From an uncultured Bacteroides sp. (GTDB taxonomy: Bacteria > Bacteroidota > Bacteroidia > Bacteroidales > Bacteroidaceae), in the NCBI RefSeq assembly GCF_963677685.1, contig NZ_OY782186.1, positions 682,001 through 746,000 of the forward strand: 64,000 nt of DNA, in the 5' to 3' direction. The position numbers and the translations under genes are program-made. This document shows, piece by piece, positions 8,113 through 16,719 of this stretch; position 1 is the first letter of the stretch, and each line of letters begins with the position of its first letter. The notes under the pieces are model-generated. The model made no database searches. It saw only the letters and a program-made list of their open reading frames with translations, and was not told the origin of the DNA.

Positions 8113-10008
8113 ATGCTACGCATAAGAAGATTAGATTTATTTGTTGTAAAGAGTTTCTTGTTACTCTTTCTGGGTACTTTTCTTATTTGTCTTTTCATCT
8201 TCATGATGCAATTCCTATGGAGATATGTAGATGAATTAGTTGGAAAAGGCTTGGAAATGCAGGTCTTGGCTCAATTTTTCTTCTATTCTGCAGTAACTCT
8301 TGTCCCTGCGTCATTACCATTGGCCGTTTTACTTGCCTCATTAATTACATTTGGAAATTTTGGAGAGCGGTATGAATTGCTAGCAATGAAAGCGGCTGGA
8401 ATTTCATTGCTTAAAATAATGCGCCCTCTTGTTTTCTTTGTGCTACTGCTTTGCTGTACATCTTTCTTTTTTCAAAACGTGATTGGACCTAAAGCAGAGG
8501 TTAAGTTATGGACTTTATTGATTTCGATGAAACAGAAATCACCGGAGTTGGATATTCCGGAGGGGGTGTTTTATAATGAAATTAATGGCTATCATTTATA
8601 TGTGAAAAAGAAAGATCGTGAAACAGGGATGTTGTATAATGTTATGATTTATAATTTCTCTGATGGTTTCGAAAATGCACATATCATTGTTGCGGATTCT
8701 GGAAAATTAGAAATGACAGCAGATAAAGAGCATTTGTATCTTCATTTATATAGTGGTGAAATGTTTGAGAATCTTAGGGCTCAAAATTCCGGAGTTCAGA
8801 ATGTTCCTTATAGACGCGAAAGCTTTAAAGAAAAACATACCATTATTGAATTTAATTCGCAATTCAATATGGTTGATGCAAGTATAATGAGTAATCAGTC
8901 TAGAAGTAAAAATATGAAAATGCTCCAAGCTTCTATAGATTCTATGACTTTACTTAATGATAGTATTGGAAAGGCTTACTATAAAGAAGCTTCTATTCGT
9001 GTATATAGTCCAAGTGTCCATCTTACTAAACAAGATACTCTTAAAATAACATCTGCAAATTTGGGGGATTACAATGTTGATAGCTTATTTAACTCTTCCA
9101 CACTGACAGAAAAACAACGTTTACTGGGATCTGTTGTATCGAGCGTTGGAAATTTGGCAAGCGATTGGAAATTTAAAAGTATGAATGTGGCACAGAATGA
9201 TCACAATATTCGCAGGCATAAAACGGAATGGCACAATAAAATTACTCTTTCTCTGGCATGTCTTATCTTCTTTTTTATAGGAGCTCCTTTAGGCGCTATT
9301 ATCCGTCGTGGAGGCTTGGGAATGCCTGTTGTAGTGTCTGTACTCATTTTTATTGTTTATTACATCATAAATAATACAGGATATAAAATGGCTCGCGATG
9401 GCAACTGGATTGCTTGGATGGGGATGTGGTTGAGTACAGCTGTTTTGGCTCCTTTGGGGGCTTTCCTTACTTATAAATCAAATAAAGACTCTGTTGTTCT
9501 TAATGCTGATGCATATCTTGGTTGGGTTAAAAGTGTTTTAGGGATAAGAAATATGCGTCATTTATTCAAAAAAGAAGTTATTATTATTGATCCTGATTAT
9601 AATAAATTGCTGATAGAACTCACTGAACTTTCCGCTGCTTGCAAAGATTATGCAAAGAAACACCGTTTGAACAAAGCACCTAATTATTTTAGGCTTTGGA
9701 TGGTCAATAAATCTGATGAGGATATTGTTTTGTTAAATGATAAAATGGAAGCATTGATAGAAGAAATGTCTAACTCTAAATCTATAACATTACTTAATGC
9801 GCTAAACAACTACCCATTAATAGCTGTTCATGCCCATGTGCGTCCTTTTAATATCTATTGGTTGAGTATCCTAGCTGGTATATTTGTGCCTTTGGGCCTG
9901 TTCTTTTATTTTAGAATATGGGCTTTTAGAGTGCGCTTGCAAAGAGATCTTGACCGGATTATAGAGACCAACCGGGAAATAACAACCATTATAGAGACCA
10001 AATTATAA
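8113..10008 (+). CDS. LptF/LptG family lipopolysaccharide export permease (YjgP/YjgQ)
   Basis: This is an inner-membrane permease of the Lpt system, which extracts LPS from the inner membrane and passes it to LptC/LptA using the LptB ATPase. It opens with [28 protein letters not shown] and a second membrane segment with the motif [22 protein letters not shown], typical of YjgP/YjgQ proteins. A large periplasmic domain spans roughly residues 130-370, then [27 protein letters not shown] and two more segments. At 631 aa it is much longer than E. coli LptF (~365) because of a C-terminal extension ending in a further transmembrane helix (~585-610), as is common in Bacteroidetes. ribBA begins 8 bases after the stop, so the two are probably co-transcribed. 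Confidence 0.9.
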   Translation: MLRIRRLDLFVVKSFLLLFLGTFLICLFIFMMQFLWRYVDELVGKGLEMQVLAQFFFYSAVTLVPASLPLAVLLASLITFGNFGERYELLAMKAAGISLLKIMRPLVFFVLLLCCTSFFFQNVIGPKAEVKLWTLLISMKQKSPELDIPEGVFYNEINGYHLYVKKKDRETGMLYNVMIYNFSDGFENAHIIVADSGKLEMTADKEHLYLHLYSGEMFENLRAQNSGVQNVPYRRESFKEKHTIIEFNSQFNMVDASIMSNQSRSKNMKMLQASIDSMTLLNDSIGKAYYKEASIRVYSPSVHLTKQDTLKITSANLGDYNVDSLFNSSTLTEKQRLLGSVVSSVGNLASDWKFKSMNVAQNDHNIRRHKTEWHNKITLSLACLIFFFIGAPLGAIIRRGGLGMPVVVSVLIFIVYYIINNTGYKMARDGNWIAWMGMWLSTAVLAPLGAFLTYKSNKDSVVLNADAYLGWVKSVLGIRNMRHLFKKEVIIIDPDYNKLLIELTELSAACKDYAKKHRLNKAPNYFRLWMVNKSDEDIVLLNDKMEALIEEMSNSKSITLLNALNNYPLIAVHAHVRPFNIYWLSILAGIFVPLGLFFYFRIWAFRVRLQRDLDRIIETNREITTIIETKL

Positions 10009-10015
10009 ATAAATT

Positions 10016-11230
10016 ATGGAAGAGATTAAACTGAATACGATAGAAGAAGCTATAGAGGATTTTAAAGAAGGGAAATTTGTTATAGTAGTAGATGATGAAG
10101 ATCGTGAAAATGAAGGGGATTTTATTATTGCTGCAGAGAAAGTAACTCCTGAAAAGATTAATTTTATGCTAACGCATGGACGGGGAGTACTTTGTGCTCC
10201 TGTGACAGAAGAGCGTTGTAACGAATTGGAACTTGATATGCAGGTTTCGGCTAATACTTCTATCTATGAGACTCCGTTCACTGTTACGGTTGACCTTTTG
10301 GAGGGTTGTACTACCGGTGTCTCTATGCATGATCGGGCCGCTACCATTTTGGCCTTGGCAAATCCTAACACAAAACCTACAGATTTGGGACGTCCGGGAC
10401 ATGTGAATCCGCTTAGAGCTCGTTCAAGAGGGGTGTTGAGGCGTGCTGGACATACAGAAGCTACCGTTGATCTAGCAAAGCTTGCCGGACTTTATCCAGC
10501 AGGTGCACTGATTGAAATAATCAATGAAGATGGGACTATGGCTCGTTTGCCTGAACTAATAAAAATATCAGAGAAGTTTGGTATGAAAATTATTTCTATA
10601 AAGGATTTAATTGCTTACCGATCGAAGATGGAGTCAATTATAGAAAAAGGAGTAGAAGTCGATATGCCGACTCATTATGGACATTTTCATTTGATACCTT
10701 TTCGTCAAAAATCTAACGGGTTGGAACATGTAGCATTAATTAAAGGTACATGGGAGAAAGACGAACCTGTTTTGGTTCGAGTACATTCCTCTTGCGCTAC
10801 AGGAGATATCTTTGGATCTTGTCGTTGCGAATGTGGTGAGCAGCTACAGAAAGCTATGCAAATGATTGAAGAGGCAGGAAAAGGTGTTATCGTATATATG
10901 AATCAGGAGGGACGAGGTATCGGTCTTATGGCTAAGATGGCTGCTTATAAGCTTCAAGAAGAAGGATATGATACCGTGGATGCTAATTTACATTTAGGTT
11001 TTGATGCGGATGAACGTGATTATGGTGTAGGTGCACAAATATTACGTGAATTAGGTGTCAGTAAAATGAAATTAATGTCTAACAATCCGGTGAAGCGTGT
11101 CGGCTTGGAAGCATATGGACTAGAGATCACTGAAAATGTTCCTATTGAGATTACTCCTAATGAATATAATGAGAGATATTTGAGGACAAAGAAAGAGCGA
11201 ATGGGACATACGTTACATTTTAATAAGTAA
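10016..11230 (+). CDS. ribBA: Bifunctional 3,4-dihydroxy-2-butanone-4-phosphate synthase / GTP cyclohydrolase II
   Basis: This enzyme makes both precursors of riboflavin: RibB converts ribulose-5-phosphate to dihydroxybutanone phosphate, and RibA opens GTP. Residues 1-~200 are RibB, with the acidic motif [12 protein letters not shown] and [24 protein letters not shown]. Residues ~205-400 are RibA, with the zinc-binding cysteines in [18 protein letters not shown] and the catalytic NQEGRGIGL stretch. The total of 404 aa is standard for the fused form and both halves keep their catalytic motifs. It sits 8 bases behind the lptF-like gene. No FMN riboswitch precedes it. Confidence 0.97.
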   Translation: MEEIKLNTIEEAIEDFKEGKFVIVVDDEDRENEGDFIIAAEKVTPEKINFMLTHGRGVLCAPVTEERCNELELDMQVSANTSIYETPFTVTVDLLEGCTTGVSMHDRAATILALANPNTKPTDLGRPGHVNPLRARSRGVLRRAGHTEATVDLAKLAGLYPAGALIEIINEDGTMARLPELIKISEKFGMKIISIKDLIAYRSKMESIIEKGVEVDMPTHYGHFHLIPFRQKSNGLEHVALIKGTWEKDEPVLVRVHSSCATGDIFGSCRCECGEQLQKAMQMIEEAGKGVIVYMNQEGRGIGLMAKMAAYKLQEEGYDTVDANLHLGFDADERDYGVGAQILRELGVSKMKLMSNNPVKRVGLEAYGLEITENVPIEITPNEYNERYLRTKKERMGHTLHFNK

Positions 11231-11311
11231 CTGTCTTTTTGCTTTCTTATATCAAATATAATTGTTTATTTTGCAACGATATTTACGCAACAACAATAAA
11301 AGAGATGTAAA

Positions 11312-12505
11312 ATGAACCAATTATCAGACCGTTTGAACAGTTTGTCTCCTTCAGAGACACTTGCGATGTCGCAAAAAAGTAATGAGTTAAAGGCTCAGGG
11401 TGTTGACGTTATTAATATGAGCGTTGGTGAGCCCGATTTTAATACTCCCGATCATATAAAAGAGGCTGCAAAGAAAGCTGTAGATGATAATTTTTCCCGT
11501 TATTCTCCTGTTCCGGGTTATCCTGCTCTTCGTAATGCTATTGTTGAGAAGCTGAAGAAGGAAAATGGTCTGGATTACACTGCTGCACAGATTCTTTGCT
11601 CTAATGGAGCTAAGCAGTCAGTATGTAATGTGTTAATGGCTCTTGTCGGTTCAGGAGATGAGGTGATTATTCCTGCTCCGTACTGGGTGAGTTATCCTGA
11701 AATGGTGAAGCTTGCTGAAGGTACGAATGTTATTGTTTCTGCTGGTATTGAACAAGATTTTAAGATAACACCGGAGCAACTTGAAGCAGCTATTACTCCT
11801 AAAACGAAGGCGCTGATTTTATGTTCGCCTTCTAACCCAACTGGTTCTGTTTACTCAAAAGAGGAATTGGCGGGTTTAGCATCGGTTTTGGCAAAGTACC
11901 CTCAAGTTATAATTATAGCTGATGAGATTTACGAACATATTAATTATATTGGTAAACACCAGAGCATTGCTCAATTCCCTGAAGTGCGCGATAGAGTTGT
12001 AATTGTAAATGGTGTGTCTAAGGCTTATGCTATGACAGGATGGAGAATAGGTTTTATTGCCGGTCCGCAATGGATTGTTTCAGCATGTAATAAATTGCAG
12101 GGACAATATACTTCTGGACCTTGCTCTGTCTCTCAAAAGGCTGCTGAAGCTGCATATGTAGGTAGTCAAACTCCTGTAGAAGAAATGCGTTTAGCTTTTG
12201 AACGTCGTAAGGGTTTGATTGTGAAATTGGCAAAAGAGATTCCTGGATTTGAGGTAAATGTTCCGCAAGGTGCTTTTTATTTGTTTCCTAAGTGTAGCTC
12301 TTATTTTGGGAAGAGTGCTGATGGACGAAAAATTGCTAATGCAGCTGATTTAGCGATGTATTTACTTGAAGTAGGACACGTAGCATGTGTTGGTGGCGCA
12401 GCTTTTGGAGCTCCTGAATGTATTCGTATGAGTTATGCAACTTCTGATGAGAACATTGTAGAAGCAATGCGTAGAATACAGGAAGCTTTAGCTAAATTAG
12501 CCTAG
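11312..12505 (+). CDS. aspC: Class I/II pyridoxal-phosphate aminotransferase (aspartate aminotransferase type Ib)
   Basis: This fold-type I PLP enzyme most likely transfers the amino group between aspartate and 2-oxoglutarate. The visible motifs are CSPSNPTGSVYS (substrate and PLP contacts), IIADEIYEHINY (Asp and Tyr contacting PLP) and the Schiff-base lysine in SKAYAMTGWRIGF. The conserved C-terminal arginine is in ECIRMSYA. The 397-aa length matches the Ib subgroup common in Bacteroidetes and Firmicutes. Exact substrate range (aspartate, prephenate or aromatic) cannot be read from the sequence. It is monocistronic and followed by a hairpin and a strong terminator. Confidence 0.9.
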   Translation: MNQLSDRLNSLSPSETLAMSQKSNELKAQGVDVINMSVGEPDFNTPDHIKEAAKKAVDDNFSRYSPVPGYPALRNAIVEKLKKENGLDYTAAQILCSNGAKQSVCNVLMALVGSGDEVIIPAPYWVSYPEMVKLAEGTNVIVSAGIEQDFKITPEQLEAAITPKTKALILCSPSNPTGSVYSKEELAGLASVLAKYPQVIIIADEIYEHINYIGKHQSIAQFPEVRDRVVIVNGVSKAYAMTGWRIGFIAGPQWIVSACNKLQGQYTSGPCSVSQKAAEAAYVGSQTPVEEMRLAFERRKGLIVKLAKEIPGFEVNVPQGAFYLFPKCSSYFGKSADGRKIANAADLAMYLLEVGHVACVGGAAFGAPECIRMSYATSDENIVEAMRRIQEALAKLA

Positions 12506-12519
12506 TATCGCATAAAAAT

Positions 12520-12539
12520 AATGGGGCTATTGCCTCATT
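12520..12539 (+). other. Small hairpin after the aminotransferase gene
   Basis: AATGGGGC and GCCTCATT pair (one G-U) around a TATT loop, 15 bases after the stop. It lacks a T-run, so it is probably a 3' stabilising stem in front of the true terminator. Confidence 0.4.
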
Positions 12540-12565
12540 GTTATAAGATAAAGTATTAATAAAAA

Positions 12566-12607
12566 ATGAGAGGCGATCTTTATTAAAAAGATCGCCTCTC
12601 ATTTTTT
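12566..12607. terminator. Bidirectional rho-independent terminator
   Basis: A perfect stem (ATGAGAGGCGATCTTT with AAAGATCGCCTCTCAT) closes a 5-nt loop. It is flanked by an A-run on the left and a T-run on the right, so it can serve both the aminotransferase gene (+) and the convergent ferredoxin gene (-). Confidence 0.92.
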
Positions 12608-12620
12608 ATCAGGCTGTTAT

Positions 12621-12791
12621 TTATTCAGCCGGATGAATTGCTTCAGAAGGACATACATCAGCGCAAGTGCCACAGTCAGTACATACATCAGGGTCAATTG
12701 AATAGATATCTCCTTCTGAGATTGCTTCAACAGGACATTCCTCAAGACAAGTTCCGCAAGCAATACAATCGTCAGTAATTACGTAAGCCAT
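12621..12791 (-). CDS. 2[4Fe-4S] ferredoxin
   Basis: This is a 56-aa clostridial-type electron carrier. Both halves carry a cluster-binding motif: CIACGTCLEECP (residues 9-20) and CTDCGTCADVCP (37-48), each CxxCxxCxxxCP. The halves are clearly an internal duplication. It is acidic, as expected for a low-potential ferredoxin that serves pyruvate:ferredoxin oxidoreductase, hydrogenase or Rnf. It stands alone between a bidirectional terminator and its own -7 element, which suggests strong independent expression. Confidence 0.95.
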   Translation of the reverse strand: MAYVITDDCIACGTCLEECPVEAISEGDIYSIDPDVCTDCGTCADVCPSEAIHPAE

Positions 12792-12829
12792 TTTGTGAAA
12801 AATTTAATAATTAGTACTAATTAGATGCA

Positions 12830-12837
12830 CAAAAATA
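12830..12837 (-). promoter_or_regulatory. Candidate -7 promoter element for the ferredoxin gene
   Basis: The minus strand reads TATTTTTG (TAnnTTTG), 38 bases upstream of the ferredoxin ATG. Confidence 0.5.
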
Positions 12838-12944
12838 AGAGTTTTCTTTATTATTAAAAAATGATTCTTATTTAATTTACTTTAATTTTTTATTTTATGC
12901 TCCCTTTCATGGATACTTCTAGGTTGGGTTTGCTTGTGATTTAT

Positions 12945-12952
12945 TACTTTTG
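12945..12952 (+). promoter_or_regulatory. Candidate -7 promoter element for the metA operon
   Basis: TACTTTTG (TAnnTTTG) lies 30 bases before the metA ATG. No riboswitch-like structure is apparent upstream. Confidence 0.45.
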
Positions 12953-12982
12953 CAGAGATATATTAAACAGAGGAGATAAAAT

Positions 12983-13900
12983 ATGCCATTAAATTTACCG
13001 GATAGGCTTCCTGCCATAGATATTCTCAAAGAGGAAAATATTTTTGTAATAGACAATTCTCGTGCGACTCAGCAGGATATTCGTCCTTTGCGCATCGTTT
13101 TACTCAATTTGATGCCTCTAAAGATTACAACGGAAACAGATATGGTGAGGCTATTGTCGAATACCCCTCTTCAATTGGAGATTTCATTTATGAAACTAAA
13201 AAGTCATACTTCTAAGAATACTCCCATTGAGCATATGGAAACTTTCTATACTGATTTTCAAGATATGCGTTCTGAAAAATTTGATGGAATGATTGTTACG
13301 GGAGCTCCGGTGGAGCAAATGCCTTTTGAAGAAGTTAATTATTGGGGAGAGATTACGGAAATATTTGATTGGGCACGTACGCATGTTACCTCTACTTTAT
13401 ATATCTGTTGGGCTGCACAAGCAGGCTTATATCATTATTATGGTGTGCCTAAGTATTCCTTGGATAAAAAGATCTTTGGAATTTTTGAACATCGTATGTT
13501 AGATCCACTACATGCCATCTTTCGTGGTTTTGATGATACTTTTTATGTTCCTCATAGCCGTCATACAGAAGTGAGGAGGGAAGATATACTGAAAGTTCCA
13601 GAATTAACTCTTCTTTCTGAATCTGATGAAGCGGGAGTCTATATGGTAATGGGACGTGGTGGTCGTGAATTTTTTGTGACCGGGCATTCTGAATATTCTC
13701 CATCGACGCTAGATGTTGAATTCACGAGAGATAATGAAAAAGGACTTCCCATTGAGTTGCCAAAGAATTATTATGTTGACGATGATCCGGCTAAAGGGCC
13801 TTTAGTCCGCTGGCGTGGACATGCTAATTTATTGTTTTCTAATTGGCTGAATTATTTCGTTTATCAGGAAACCCCATTCAATATTAAGGATATTAAATGA
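12983..13900 (+). CDS. metA: Homoserine O-acyltransferase (MetA/HTS family), predicted acetyl-CoA type
   Basis: This enzyme activates homoserine at the first committed step of methionine synthesis. The catalytic cysteine is Cys142 in [10 protein letters not shown], and the family motifs [12 protein letters not shown] and FVTGHSEY (with the catalytic His) are present. The 305-aa length is standard. In this family residue 111 controls the acyl donor: glycine with succinyl-CoA, glutamate with acetyl-CoA. Here the residue after TGAPV is Glu111, so O-acetylhomoserine is the predicted product despite the usual succinyltransferase label. The gene overlaps the next one by 4 bases (ATGA). Confidence 0.95.
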   Translation: MPLNLPDRLPAIDILKEENIFVIDNSRATQQDIRPLRIVLLNLMPLKITTETDMVRLLSNTPLQLEISFMKLKSHTSKNTPIEHMETFYTDFQDMRSEKFDGMIVTGAPVEQMPFEEVNYWGEITEIFDWARTHVTSTLYICWAAQAGLYHYYGVPKYSLDKKIFGIFEHRMLDPLHAIFRGFDDTFYVPHSRHTEVRREDILKVPELTLLSESDEAGVYMVMGRGGREFFVTGHSEYSPSTLDVEFTRDNEKGLPIELPKNYYVDDDPAKGPLVRWRGHANLLFSNWLNYFVYQETPFNIKDIK

Positions 13901-15723
13901 TAAAACCTCGTAAAATAGAATTGTTAGCTCCGGCTAAGAACTTGGAGTGTGGCATTGAAGCTGTGAATCATGGTGCAGATGCAGTATATATTGGTGCGCC
14001 AAAGTTTGGTGCACGTTCTGCGGCTGGTAATTCGTTGGAAGATATTAAGAAACTTGTGAATCATGCCCATTTATATAATGTTCGCGTTTATGTAGCTGTT
14101 AATACTATTCTGAAAGAAGAAGAGCTAGTTGAAACAGAGAAAATGATACAAGACTTATATTGTATAGGAGTGGACGCACTGATTGTGCAAGATATGGCTA
14201 TTCTTCGTATGAACTTACCCCCTATACCGTTGCATGCTAGTACACAGGTAGATAATCGGAGTGCAGAAAAAGTTTCTTTTCTCTCAAAAGCGGGTTTTCG
14301 CCAGGTGGTGCTTGCTCGTGAACTTTCATTGAAAGAGATCGAAGAGATACATACGGCTTGTCCGTCAGTGGCTCTTGAAGTATTTGTCCATGGCGCTCTT
14401 TGTGTGAGTTATAGCGGTCAATGTTATGTGAGCCAGGCTTGTTTTGGTCGGAGTGCTAATCGTGGACAGTGTGCACAATTTTGCCGCTTGCCATTTGATT
14501 TAGTTGATTCAGAAGGCAACGTAATAGTAAAAGATAAACATCTCTTGTCTTTGAAAGATTTAAATCAAAGCGAAGAGTTGGAAAGTTTATTGGATGTAGG
14601 AGCTACCTCTCTTAAGATTGAAGGGAGATTGAAAGATGTATCTTATGTAAAGAATGTTACAGCAGCTTATCGGCAGAAGTTAGATGCCATTTTTCTTCGT
14701 AGATCTGAATATATTCGAGCGTCTTCCGGTACTTGCCAATATGAATTTGTTCCCCAGCTAGATAAAAGTTTTAGTAGAGGATTTACCAATTACTATCTTC
14801 ATGGTCGTTCGTCTGATGTGTTTTCTTTTGATACCCCTAAATCACTTGGAGAAGAGATGGGAACTGTAAAAGAGATACGAAAGAACTATCTTACAGTGGC
14901 AGGCGTAAAATCGTTTAATAACGGTGATGGAGTTTGTTATCTTGATGAACAAGGACATTTACAAGGGTTTCGTATTAATCGGGTCGATGCCAATAAACTT
15001 TATTTGCAGGAAATGCCAAAGATAAAACCTCGTACCAAGCTTTATCGAAACTATGACAAGGAATTTGAACAGCTTCTTTCCCGCCCATCTGCTGCACGTA
15101 AGATTTCCGTTAATCTTTTACTAGCGGAGAATAACTTTGGTTTCTCGTTGACTTTGACGGATGAGGATGCTAATAGTGTGACGCTTACTTTGCCTAGAGA
15201 AAAAGAACCTGCGCGTGTTCCGCAAGAACTCAATTTGAAAGAGCAATTAAAGAAGCTAGGTAATACTCCTTTTGAAGCAGATAGGATTGACATTGATTTC
15301 TCTGCTAATTGGTTTTTACCAGTTTCTATGTTAGCTGAACTTCGGCGTAACGCTGTTGAAAAGCTTATTTCCGCTAGACGAATAAGATATTCTCAGGAGA
15401 TAGCTAAATTGAATGAAAGTACTCAGTCTTATCCTCAATCTGAGTTGACTTATTTAGGTAATGTAATGAACTCGAAGGCTATTTCATTTTATGAAGATCA
15501 TGGAGTTCAAAGAATTGCACCGGCATATGAAAAACAGCCGATTGAGGAAGCTGTACTAATGTTTTGTAAACACTGTTTGAGGTATAGCATGGGGTGGTGT
15601 CCTACTTATCAAAAGGGGCATTCTCCATACAAAGAGCCTTATTATTTGGTCTCGACGGATGGGAAACGTTTTCGTCTTAATTTTGACTGTAAAAATTGCC
15701 AGATGAAAGTAAGTAGTGTATGA
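13897..15723 (+). CDS. U32 peptidase family protein, RlhA-like
   Basis: The 608-aa protein starts with [28 protein letters not shown], the TIM-barrel-like opening of U32 proteins. It contains the U32 signature cluster [33 protein letters not shown] with several conserved cysteines, then the second-domain block of the longer members ([20 protein letters not shown]). A further C-terminal part carries [13 protein letters not shown] and CKNCQ. E. coli members of this family (RlhA, TrhP/TrhO-type proteins) hydroxylate cytidine in 23S rRNA or uridine in tRNA, and the long multi-domain form is closest in layout to RlhA. Older annotations call it collagenase-like peptidase. RNA hydroxylation is the more likely role, by family analogy only. 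Confidence 0.85.
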   Translation: MIKPRKIELLAPAKNLECGIEAVNHGADAVYIGAPKFGARSAAGNSLEDIKKLVNHAHLYNVRVYVAVNTILKEEELVETEKMIQDLYCIGVDALIVQDMAILRMNLPPIPLHASTQVDNRSAEKVSFLSKAGFRQVVLARELSLKEIEEIHTACPSVALEVFVHGALCVSYSGQCYVSQACFGRSANRGQCAQFCRLPFDLVDSEGNVIVKDKHLLSLKDLNQSEELESLLDVGATSLKIEGRLKDVSYVKNVTAAYRQKLDAIFLRRSEYIRASSGTCQYEFVPQLDKSFSRGFTNYYLHGRSSDVFSFDTPKSLGEEMGTVKEIRKNYLTVAGVKSFNNGDGVCYLDEQGHLQGFRINRVDANKLYLQEMPKIKPRTKLYRNYDKEFEQLLSRPSAARKISVNLLLAENNFGFSLTLTDEDANSVTLTLPREKEPARVPQELNLKEQLKKLGNTPFEADRIDIDFSANWFLPVSMLAELRRNAVEKLISARRIRYSQEIAKLNESTQSYPQSELTYLGNVMNSKAISFYEDHGVQRIAPAYEKQPIEEAVLMFCKHCLRYSMGWCPTYQKGHSPYKEPYYLVSTDGKRFRLNFDCKNCQMKVSSV

Positions 15724-16628
15724 AAAATCTTCTGATGTTTTTTTTGCTACTGATAGGTTTATCCTCTTGCCATTATCCTCGAGGAGCAGATGAAATAAGC
15801 CCATTGAAGAAGAATACGAATCTTGAAGTCTATTCTGATTCGGTGAAATTAGAGTGCTTACCTATAAAGAACTCTTATGTCATCTTGCCTCAGGGCGCTT
15901 CTGTTGTGGTGGCTGAGCTTGCTATACACCCTAAAGATAGTATTGACAGTGTTTGGGTTAAAGTTGCTCATTCTCAAGAAGTACAAGGTTGGATTCGGCA
16001 AAAAGACCTCATAAATTCTTTTGTTCCTACTGATAGCATATCACAGTTCATCCATCTTTTTAGTGCTACGCATGCCTCTTATTTTCTTATCGTTTTTACT
16101 TTATTTGTAGGCTTTTGGTTGTTTAGAGCTTTTCGTAAGCGGCAGCTCCAGCTAGTCTATTTTAATGATATAGAGAGTCTTTATCCTTTGTTTTTGTGTT
16201 TGTTAATGGCTTTTAGTGCTACCATTTATGAAACGATGCAGGTTTTTGTACCCGAGACATGGGAGTATTATTATTTCAATCCTACGATCTCCCCTTTTAA
16301 AACACCTTTTATTCTTTCTGTTTTTCTGTTTAGTTTTTGGTTGTTTATTATAGTGACGCTGGCTGTTCTCGACGATTTGTTCCGTCAGTTAACCCCCGGA
16401 GCTGCCCTCTTTTATCTGTTAGGTCTCACCTCGTGTTGCATTTTTTGCTATTTCTTTTTTATTCTGACTACTCACTTTTATATTGGTTATCTATTTCTTT
16501 TGTGCTTCGGATGGATTTGTCTGAAGCGTATGCGGCATAGTATGGGTTTTAAATATCGTTGCGGACAGTGCGGACGAAAATTAAAGGATAAAGGGACCTG
16601 CCCATATTGCGGAGCTATAAATGAATAA
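15720..16628 (+). CDS. Uncharacterised membrane lipoprotein with SH3-like domain and C-terminal zinc ribbon
   Basis: The start overlaps the preceding stop by 4 bases (ATGA), so translation is probably coupled to the U32 gene. The 302-aa protein has a lipoprotein-type signal (FFLLLIGLSSC, Cys17) and a bacterial SH3-like domain (about 30-100, including VVVAELA...VWVKVAH...GWIRQKDL). Four or five hydrophobic segments follow (119-136, 155-175, 197-217, 229-265). It ends in a zinc ribbon, CGQCGRKLKDKGTCPYCG (281-298), after the last membrane segment. I do not recognise a named family for the whole. The topology would put the SH3-like part outside and the zinc ribbon in the cytoplasm if the number of membrane segments is odd. 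Confidence 0.8.
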   Translation: MKNLLMFFLLLIGLSSCHYPRGADEISPLKKNTNLEVYSDSVKLECLPIKNSYVILPQGASVVVAELAIHPKDSIDSVWVKVAHSQEVQGWIRQKDLINSFVPTDSISQFIHLFSATHASYFLIVFTLFVGFWLFRAFRKRQLQLVYFNDIESLYPLFLCLLMAFSATIYETMQVFVPETWEYYYFNPTISPFKTPFILSVFLFSFWLFIIVTLAVLDDLFRQLTPGAALFYLLGLTSCCIFCYFFFILTTHFYIGYLFLLCFGWICLKRMRHSMGFKYRCGQCGRKLKDKGTCPYCGAINE

Positions 16629-16650
16629 AGTGTTTTTCCAAAAAATAAAA

Positions 16651-16687
16651 TGCCACCACTTATCGGTTTAATCCATAAGTGATGGCA
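16651..16687. terminator. Bidirectional terminator-like hairpin
   Basis: TGCCACCACTTAT pairs with ATAAGTGATGGCA with a single mismatch around an 11-nt loop. It lies between converging genes and is flanked by A-rich sequence on the left. Confidence 0.65.
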
Positions 16688-16719
16688 ATTCATTGATATA
16701 CTATAATATCAATTTCTTT

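Noticed and set aside
12792..12982. SAM riboswitch upstream of metA
   Set aside because: The region is AT-rich with no recognisable SAM aptamer core or long stems.
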